Shown here piece by piece: positions 5,356-10,485 of a DNA stretch of 10,485 bases. The stretch is from NCBI GenBank assembly GCA_003161195.1, contig PMOV01000137.1, positions 2,776 through 13,260 on the forward strand, read 5' to 3'. The position numbers and the translations under genes were made by a program. This DNA is from Acidobacteriota bacterium. GTDB lineage: Bacteria; Acidobacteriota; Terriglobia; Acidiferrales; UBA7541. Positions within the stretch are counted from its first letter, which is position 1. The number at the start of each line of letters is the position of its first letter. The notes under the pieces are model-generated. The model did not search any database, had not been told where the DNA came from, and saw nothing but the letters and a program-made list of their open reading frames with translations.

Positions 5356-6966
5356 ATGAGTGCGGGGATGAGTGGGACACGGGAAGAAGAACGCGAAGCG
5401 CCGGCGGCGGGCGATTCCGATCCGCGAGAGATGGGCGCTGCGCGCGAGAATTCCTCGATGGCGGCACGCAGTATGAGCGGAACAACGCTGGAAGATCTGC
5501 TGCACGGCGTGGAGTTGGTGTCGCCGGTGGCACAACCCGGTCTGACCATTCAGCAGGTGGCGTGCGATTCACGGCGCACCGGTTCAGGGGCGCTATTTTT
5601 TGCGTTGCACGGAGCGAAGGCGGATGGGCTGGCGTTCGTGCAAGACGCGGTGGCACGCGGCGCGGTGGCGGTGGCCAGTGCGGAGGCCGCGCCCGCATGG
5701 CTGCCGGCGCACGTGGCGTGGGCGCAGGTGCGCGCGCCGCGCAGGGCGCTGGCGGTGGCGGCGGCTAATTTTTACGGGCACCCGGCGGCGGCGCTGCAGC
5801 TGGCGGCGGTGACCGGCACGAACGGAAAGACCACGACCACGTCGTTGATCGATGCGATGGTGCGCGCGTCCGGCGCGAAGACCGGCCTCTTCGGCACCAT
5901 TGCGTATCACACTCCGCGCGGGGAGTATCCGGCGCCGAACACCACGCCGGAATCGCTGGACTTGCAGAGATTTTTCGCGGAGATACGCGATGCGGGCGGC
6001 AAGTACGCGGTGCTGGAGGCTAGTTCGCACGCGCTAGCGATGGAGCGGCTGTGGGGCTGCCATTTTGCTGCGGCGGTGTTCACGAATTTGACGCGCGAGC
6101 ACATGGATTATCACCAGACGTTTGAGGATTATTTCGCGGCGAAGCGGAGATTGTTTGCAGGAACGGGAGCAGGCGCGCCGGACGTGGCCATCGTCAACGT
6201 GGACGACGCCTACGGCAAGCAATTGGGCGGGCTGGCGAAGCGCACGGTGACGTATGGCCTCGAGAGCGCGGCGGACATCACCACGAAGAAGTTCAAGCTG
6301 ACGTTCGCGGGGCTGGCGTTTATGGCGGAGACGCCGAACGGCAAAGTGAACGTTTCGTCGTCGCTGGTGGGGCGCATCAACGTATACAACATTCTGGCGG
6401 CCATTGGCGCGGCGCAGGCGCTCGGCATCGCGCAGGAATCGATCGAGCGCGGCTTGCGGGAGCTGGAAAGCGTTTCCGGGCGTTTTCAGCGGATCGACGA
6501 AGGCCAGCCGTTTTTTGTGATCGTGGACTACGCGCACACGGACGATGCGCTGGAAAATTTAATTCGCACCGCGCGGGAGCTGAATCCGCGCGGGCGGGTG
6601 ATTACGTTATTTGGCTGCGGCGGAGAAAAGGACCGCACCAAGCGCCCGGTGATGGGGGAGGTGACTGGGCGGCTGAGCGACTTGACGATTTTATCGAGCG
6701 ACAATCCGCGCAGCGAGGATCCGCTGAAGATTATCAGTGACATTATTGTGGGCTTGCAGAAGACCTCGGGGAAATATTTGATCGAACCGGACCGCGAGAA
6801 GGCTATCGGGCTGGCGATGGATGAAGCACGTGCCGGAGACATCGTGCTGCTGGCGGGGAAGGGGCACGAAAACTATCAGATCCTGTCGAGCGGCACATTG
6901 CACTTTGACGATCGCGAGATGGCGCGCAAGGCGTTACGCACGCGGGGCTATGGCGCAGGGTTATGA
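5356..6966 (+). CDS. murE: UDP-MurNAc-L-Ala-D-Glu:meso-diaminopimelate ligase MurE
   Basis: MurE is the cytoplasmic ATP-dependent ligase adding the third peptide residue to UDP-MurNAc-L-Ala-D-Glu. From ATG 5356 the protein has 536 residues. Visible motifs are the P-loop VTGTNGKTTTT (152-162), EASSHAL (221-227), TNLTREHMDYH (243-253) followed by the segment with the carbamylated lysine (AAKRRLF), IVDYAHTDDALENL, GCGGEKDRTKRP, the substrate signature DNPR (449-452) and GKGHENYQ. DNPR is the sequence known to select meso-DAP over L-lysine, so this cell probably has DAP-type peptidoglycan. ATG 5356 lies one base after the ftsI stop, consistent with translational coupling, but gives about 40 poorly conserved acidic and Gly/Ala-rich residues before the first family block (TLEDLL). 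ATG 5458 (Met35), preceded by GAGAA with 7-base spacing, would give 502 residues, closer to the usual length. The start is thus uncertain; the identity is not. Confidence 0.96.
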   Translation: MSAGMSGTREEEREAPAAGDSDPREMGAARENSSMAARSMSGTTLEDLLHGVELVSPVAQPGLTIQQVACDSRRTGSGALFFALHGAKADGLAFVQDAVARGAVAVASAEAAPAWLPAHVAWAQVRAPRRALAVAAANFYGHPAAALQLAAVTGTNGKTTTTSLIDAMVRASGAKTGLFGTIAYHTPRGEYPAPNTTPESLDLQRFFAEIRDAGGKYAVLEASSHALAMERLWGCHFAAAVFTNLTREHMDYHQTFEDYFAAKRRLFAGTGAGAPDVAIVNVDDAYGKQLGGLAKRTVTYGLESAADITTKKFKLTFAGLAFMAETPNGKVNVSSSLVGRINVYNILAAIGAAQALGIAQESIERGLRELESVSGRFQRIDEGQPFFVIVDYAHTDDALENLIRTARELNPRGRVITLFGCGGEKDRTKRPVMGEVTGRLSDLTILSSDNPRSEDPLKIISDIIVGLQKTSGKYLIEPDREKAIGLAMDEARAGDIVLLAGKGHENYQILSSGTLHFDDREMARKALRTRGYGAGL

Positions 6967-7212
6967 AGGTTGGTCACGCGCGCCGGAGCGAAAGAGGAGC
7001 GAAGCTGGCGGCGGAACAGCGGCGAAAAAGAGTTTGGCACGTAGCGCGCTTTTAATTGTGGCGAGACTGGTGCGCCTGCCGTACAGGGAGTAGCTTGAGG
7101 GGCAGCCCGTACCGAGCGCGCGGGGCGAATTTGTTTGGCCATGAAATGGAGGAGCCCTCTATACGGTGAAAACCAAGCGCGCAGTTCGCTTCGCTAACTC
7201 GTTGAGGAATGT
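6967..7212 (+). other. murE-murF spacer without a recognisable gene
   Basis: At 246 bases this is the longest break inside the operon. An ATG overlapping the murE stop (6963) opens a 26-codon frame with no family resemblance. GTACAGGG (7081-7088) can pair with CCCGTAC (7106-7112) as a 7-bp stem with one bulged A. A strong Shine-Dalgarno, GGAGGAG (7148-7154), has no recognised gene behind it: the GTG at 7166 opens a frame that merely overlaps murF. A poor promoter-like pair, TTGGCC (7135-7140) and TATACG (7160-7165), has a 19-base spacer and is not called. The spacer may be eroded coding sequence or a control element; nothing here decides. Confidence 0.35.
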
Positions 7213-8664
7213 ATGCGGTGGACGCTACTACAAATTTCTGAGCCGATGCTGGCGAAGCTGGGGGGGCGCGTCGACGCCCTGGCCCGGGTGGCCGGCGTCT
7301 CGATTGATTCTCGCACGCTACTGCCCGGAGAGTTGTTCATCGCCATACACGGACCGAGTCACGATGGACACGATCACCTGGCGGGCGCGCTGGAGCGTGG
7401 CGCTATTGCCGCAGTGGTCGGCGAAGCGCGAGCGCGACAGCTTCCGGAAGGCCTGCGCGAACGCTGTCTCATCGTCCACGACACCCTACTCGCGATGCAC
7501 CAGCTGGCGCACGCGGTGCGCGACGCATTCGGCGGAAAAATCGCCGCGGTCACCGGGTCCGTGGGGAAGACCACTACCAAGGAGATCCTGGCGGCATTGC
7601 TGGGCGCGAAGTTGCGGGTCTTGAAGACGGAAGGAAATCTCAATAACGCGTATGGGCTGCCGCTGACGCTATTTCGGTTGGAACCGGAGCATCAGGCCAT
7701 GGTGCTGGAACTGGGCATGTCGCGCCGCTATGAATTGAAGGAACTCGCGGCGATTGCGCGGCCCGATGTGGGCGTGGTGACGCGTGTTTCCGCGGCGCAC
7801 CTGGAGTTCTTTTCGTCGGTGGAAGAGATTGCCCTGGCAAAACGCGAATTGATCGAAGGATTGAATGGCAGCGGCTCGACGGCGGTGCTGAACGCGGACG
7901 ACCCGCGCGTGGCGGCGTTTGGCGCGCACGCGCCGGGACGCGTGTTGACCTACGGCATCAACGAGCCGGCATTGTTCGCGGCGGAAAATATCGAGGACCG
8001 CGGCGCGCTGGGCTCGGCGTTTGACTATGTCAGCCCGGAAAGACGCGTGCGGCTGGAGCTTTCCGTACCCGGGCGACACGCAATTTACAACGCGCTGGCG
8101 GCGCTGGCGGCGGCCAGCGTCTGGGACATCGGCGCGGCGGAAGCACAGCAAGTGTTTCGCGCATTGCGCGCGCCGGCCATGCGCGGCGAACTTTTGCGTT
8201 TCTCCAATGGCGCGGCGCTGATCAACGACAGCTACAACTCGAGCCCGGCGGCGCTCGAAGCCATGACCGAACTGCTGGCGGCTACGCCGAATTTCCAGCG
8301 GCGCATTCTGGCGGCCGGCGAAATGCGCGAACTGGGCCCATCTTCGGCGGCACTGCATCGCGCGGCAGGCCGTTTCGTCGCGCACACCGGGCGCATCGAC
8401 TGGATCATCGGGGTGGCGGGTCACGCCGAGGATCTGATTGCCGGCGCGCTCGACGCGGGCATGCCCAAGGCGCAAACGAAATTTTTTGCCACCAGCGAAG
8501 AAGCGGCAGAGTTTGTGCGCGGCCTTATCGTGGCCGACGACGTGGTGCTAGTGAAAGGTTCGCGCGGTGTAAAAATGGAACGCATTGTGGAGGCCTTGAT
8601 CGCGCAACACGCGGAGCCGTCGCGCGCGCCAGCAACCGTGCCGGACGCTGAGGTCCGCCACTGA
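7213..8664 (+). CDS. murF: UDP-MurNAc-tripeptide:D-Ala-D-Ala ligase MurF
   Basis: MurF joins D-Ala-D-Ala to the UDP-MurNAc tripeptide using ATP, completing the cytoplasmic pentapeptide precursor. The protein has 483 residues, slightly longer than E. coli MurF. The N-terminal domain carries IDSRTLLPGELFIAIHG (31-47). The central ATPase domain has the P-loop TGSVGKTTTKE (114-124), EGNLNNAYGLP (140-150), LELGMSRRYELKEL (165-178) and AAHLEFFSSVEEIALAK (194-210), whose Lys210 is at the usual carbamylated position. The C-terminal domain has INDSYNSSP (337-345) and VLVKGSRGVKMERIVE. ATG 7213 is the only reasonable start: an in-frame stop stands at 7195-7197, and TGAGGAA (7203-7209) is the ribosome binding site. 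The last about 15 residues are a weakly conserved Pro/Ala tail. Its stop is one base before mraY, so the two are probably translationally coupled. Identity is secure. Confidence 0.96.
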   Translation: MRWTLLQISEPMLAKLGGRVDALARVAGVSIDSRTLLPGELFIAIHGPSHDGHDHLAGALERGAIAAVVGEARARQLPEGLRERCLIVHDTLLAMHQLAHAVRDAFGGKIAAVTGSVGKTTTKEILAALLGAKLRVLKTEGNLNNAYGLPLTLFRLEPEHQAMVLELGMSRRYELKELAAIARPDVGVVTRVSAAHLEFFSSVEEIALAKRELIEGLNGSGSTAVLNADDPRVAAFGAHAPGRVLTYGINEPALFAAENIEDRGALGSAFDYVSPERRVRLELSVPGRHAIYNALAALAAASVWDIGAAEAQQVFRALRAPAMRGELLRFSNGAALINDSYNSSPAALEAMTELLAATPNFQRRILAAGEMRELGPSSAALHRAAGRFVAHTGRIDWIIGVAGHAEDLIAGALDAGMPKAQTKFFATSEEAAEFVRGLIVADDVVLVKGSRGVKMERIVEALIAQHAEPSRAPATVPDAEVRH

Positions 8665-8665
8665 C

Positions 8666-9811
8666 ATGCTGTACTTCCTACTCTACCGCGTCCTGGTGCA
8701 CTACTTCAGCCCGCTGAACGTATTTCGCTACATCACCGTGCGCACGGTGTACGCCAGCCTCACGGCGATGTTTCTGGCGCTGGTGTTTGGCCCGTGGCTG
8801 ATCCGGCGCCTGGTGGCCTTGCAGATCGGGCAGTTCATCCGCGAGGAAGGCCCGGAGGCGCACAAGAAAAAAGCCGGCACACCCACCATGGGCGGTGTAC
8901 TGATTGTGCTCTCCACTGCCGTTCCGACGTTGCTCTGGGCCGACTTGAGCAATCCTTTCGTGCTTCTGACGCTCTTCGCGCTGCTCGGCTTTGCGGCGAT
9001 CGGCTTCGTGGACGATTACGCCAAAGTGATGAAGCGGCAAAATCTTGGCTTGACGGCGCGCCGCAAATTTCTGTTGCAAGTGTCGCTCAGCCTGGCCATC
9101 GGCATTGTGTTGCTCGTGCTGGCCTCGCGCAGCGCGCATTCGACGCAACTGGTATTTCCGTTTTTCAAGCGCTTCCAGCCGGATCTCGTAGTGCAATCGC
9201 TACGAGATCCCGGGACTTTTGGCGGGCACTTGTGGCCACTGGCGTACCTTCCATTTCTGGCGTTCATCGCGCTGGTGATCGTGGGCTCCTCGAACGCGGT
9301 GAATCTGACGGATGGTTTGGACGGGCTGGCCATCGGCTGCACGGTGATCGCGGCCGGCGCGTTGACGATTTTGACGTACGTCAGCAGCAACTACCGCTGG
9401 GCGCAGTATCTGGACATTCAGTACATTCCGCGTGTCGGCGAACTGACGGTCTTTTGCGGCGCGCTGGTCGGCGCCTCGCTGGGCTTTCTCTGGTACAACG
9501 CGCACCCGGCGGAGATTTTCATGGGCGATGTGGGTTCGTTGTCGCTCGGTGGAACCCTCGGCGTGATCGCCGTGATCATCAAACAGGAAATTCTGCTGTT
9601 TTTTGTGGGCGGAGTTTTCGTATTGGAAGCCGTCTCGGTGATTTTGCAGGTCGGTTCGTTCAAGCTGCGCGGCAAACGCATTTTCCGCATGGCCCCGATT
9701 CACCATCATTTCGAACTGTTAGGCTGGAGCGAATCGAAAGTCATCGTGCGTTTCTGGATCGCCGCGCTGGTGTTCGCACTGTTTGCGCTGACGACGTTGA
9801 AATTGCGCTAG
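8666..9811 (+). CDS. mraY: Phospho-MurNAc-pentapeptide transferase MraY
   Basis: MraY is the integral membrane enzyme that transfers phospho-MurNAc-pentapeptide from UDP to undecaprenyl phosphate, making lipid I. The 381 residues contain about ten hydrophobic segments. Catalytic and signature motifs are intact: KKKAGTPTMGG (67-77), DDYAK (116-120), NLTDGLDGLAIG (213-224), FMGDVGSLSLGG (285-296) and PIHHHFE (344-350). It is about 20 residues longer than E. coli MraY. By my recollection of that sequence, the extra length falls between FFK (166-168) and NAVNLTDG, in the stretch around residues 172-192. That stretch is encoded by DNA containing a perfect palindrome (9181-9210). It might be a normal feature of this bacterial group. 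ATG 8666 follows the murF stop by one base, with TGAGGT (8649-8654) as a rather distant ribosome binding site. Identity is secure. Confidence 0.97.
   Translation: MLYFLLYRVLVHYFSPLNVFRYITVRTVYASLTAMFLALVFGPWLIRRLVALQIGQFIREEGPEAHKKKAGTPTMGGVLIVLSTAVPTLLWADLSNPFVLLTLFALLGFAAIGFVDDYAKVMKRQNLGLTARRKFLLQVSLSLAIGIVLLVLASRSAHSTQLVFPFFKRFQPDLVVQSLRDPGTFGGHLWPLAYLPFLAFIALVIVGSSNAVNLTDGLDGLAIGCTVIAAGALTILTYVSSNYRWAQYLDIQYIPRVGELTVFCGALVGASLGFLWYNAHPAEIFMGDVGSLSLGGTLGVIAVIIKQEILLFFVGGVFVLEAVSVILQVGSFKLRGKRIFRMAPIHHHFELLGWSESKVIVRFWIAALVFALFALTTLKLR
9181..9210 (+). repeat. Perfect 11-bp inverted repeat inside mraY
   Basis: GGATCTCGTAG (9181-9191) and CTACGAGATCC (9200-9210) are exact reverse complements separated by 8 bases. 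Within the loop a T-G and a G-C pair can extend the stem to 13 pairs, closing a CAAT tetraloop. The arms encode residues in the MraY segment that E. coli lacks. No T-tract follows. It may be an inserted palindromic element, an RNA stability element, or chance within a variable loop. Confidence 0.6.
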
Positions 9812-9829
9812 GAGGCGGTAAGGAAAGGA

Positions 9830-10485
9830 ATGGCTGTACCGCTCGAGTTGCGAGGGAAGCGCGTGCTGGTCATCGGACTGGCGCGCACCGGCATGGCTAC
9901 GGCGCTTTTCTGCGCAACGCGCGGGGCCCGCGTGACGGCCACGGATTTGCGCGGCGAAGCGGAAATTCCCGGCGCCGCCAAGTTGCGCGCCGCAGGTGTG
10001 CAGCTGCATCTTGGCTCGCATGACGCCGCGGTCCTTGATCAACAGGAACTGGTGATCCCCAGCCCCGGGGTGGCCGCCGACGCACCGCTGCTGGCCGCCG
10101 CGCGCCGCGCGCAAATCCCCATCTGGAGCGAAATCGAACTGGCCTCGCGCTTCCTGCACGAAGGCACTTCCTTGATCGGCATCACCGGCTCCAACGGAAA
10201 AACCACCACTACGTCGTTGATTGCGCACATCCTTGAATCCAACGGCCTGCACACGCTGCTCGCGGGCAACATCGGCACGCCGCTGATCGGCGTCGTCGAC
10301 CGCACCACCGACGACACCCGCGTAGTGGCCGAGCTGAGCAGCTTTCAGCTCGAGTGGATCGCGTCGTTCCGCCCGCGCATCGCGTTGCTGCTGAATCTCA
10401 CTCCCGACCATCTCGACCGTCATGGCTCACTCGAAGCCTACACGCGCGCCAAAGCGCGCATCTTTGAGAATCAGCAACCCGCCGA
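9830..10485 (+). CDS. murD: UDP-MurNAc-L-Ala:D-glutamate ligase MurD, 3' end outside the window
   Basis: MurD adds D-glutamate to UDP-MurNAc-L-Ala in the cytoplasm. Only the first 218 codons are present; the frame is open to the window end, about half of a normal MurD (near 440-460 residues). The N-terminal Rossmann-like UDP-binding domain starts with RVLVIGLARTGMA (11-23) and includes VIPSPGV (75-81). The ATPase domain shows the P-loop ITGSNGKTTTT (118-128), AGNIGTPLI (145-153), AELSSFQLE (167-175) and NLTPDHLDRHGSLEAY (189-204), with Lys208 at the carbamylated position known from E. coli MurD (Lys198). GNIG and SSFQLE separate it from MurE and MurC. ATG 9830 has a very good ribosome binding region: GGAGG overlaps the mraY stop (9811-9815) and TAAGGA (9819-9824) follows. 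The canonical next genes would be ftsW and murG, beyond the window. Confidence 0.95.
   Translation, partial: MAVPLELRGKRVLVIGLARTGMATALFCATRGARVTATDLRGEAEIPGAAKLRAAGVQLHLGSHDAAVLDQQELVIPSPGVAADAPLLAAARRAQIPIWSEIELASRFLHEGTSLIGITGSNGKTTTTSLIAHILESNGLHTLLAGNIGTPLIGVVDRTTDDTRVVAELSSFQLEWIASFRPRIALLLNLTPDHLDRHGSLEAYTRAKARIFENQQPA

Noticed and set aside
4262..5698. Long reverse-strand frame (478 codons) opposite ftsI and murE, and similar long antisense frames over the window
   Set aside because: GC-rich codon use on the + strand creates long open antisense frames. The translations are Pro/Arg/Ser-rich and low in complexity, with no recognisable domain.
6963..7043. 26-codon frame overlapping the murE stop (ATGA)
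   Set aside because: The ATGA overlap is typical of real coupled genes, but the product is very short, basic and unrecognised, with nothing to support coding.
7166..7624. GTG-started frame of 152 codons behind the strong Shine-Dalgarno at 7148-7154
   Set aside because: It overlaps the 5' part of murF in another frame, is rich in Trp, Arg and Cys and resembles no family. Only the ribosome binding site is notable.
1..10485. CRISPR array, tRNA, rRNA, insertion sequence or phage-related genes
   Set aside because: No regularly spaced long repeats, tRNA-like cloverleaf, rRNA blocks, transposase motifs or terminal inverted repeats with target duplications were seen.

Overview
The window carries the upstream part of a dcw (division and cell wall) operon from a GC-rich, diderm-type bacterium. 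All genes are on the + strand. The order is pilZ-domain gene, then mraZ, rsmH, ftsL, ftsI, murE, murF, mraY and murD, with murD cut off by the window end. The canonical gene order and intact family motifs make the gene identities secure. The host is most likely an acidobacterium or a relative. This rests on the FtsL N-terminus (DNSRLVR), the MraY sequence style and an FtsI carrying a PASTA domain. It is a judgement from family resemblance; there is no rRNA here to confirm it. MurE has the DNPR signature, which points to meso-diaminopimelate peptidoglycan.

Layout: 1-122 is a leader with a possible Shine-Dalgarno-masking hairpin; 123-449 is a small single-domain PilZ protein; 450-949 is a 500-base non-coding stretch with the operon's control region; 950-2395 holds mraZ and rsmH; 2501-5354 holds ftsL and ftsI; 5356-6966 is murE; 6967-7212 is a spacer with no convincing gene; 7213-9811 holds murF and mraY; 9830 to the end is the first half of murD.

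The control region is the most informative non-coding part. A near-consensus sigma-70 promoter (TTGACA, 16 bases, TATTAT, 649-676) is overlapped by four GTGG boxes at 657, 677, 687 and 697, all on a 10-base register. A second array, also on a 10-base register (GGG at 581, 591 and 601), lies upstream. This repeat spacing is what is known for MraZ operators, and the first gene of the operon is mraZ, so autoregulation of the cluster by MraZ is the natural reading. A leader of about 265 bases separates the predicted transcript start from mraZ.

How the genes work together: MurE, MurF and MurD build the UDP-MurNAc peptide in the cytoplasm (MurD adds D-Glu, MurE adds meso-DAP, MurF adds D-Ala-D-Ala). 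MraY moves the product to undecaprenyl phosphate as lipid I. FtsI cross-links septal peptidoglycan and FtsL belongs to the divisome core that activates FtsI/FtsW. RsmH methylates 16S rRNA, and MraZ is the regulator. Points worth a second look are the MraZ box arrays, an Asp in the FtsI SxN motif, a perfect palindrome within a MraY segment absent from E. coli MraY, and a shift of strand composition around murE-murF. I found no evidence of a novel defence or mobile system; this is essentially a conserved housekeeping region.
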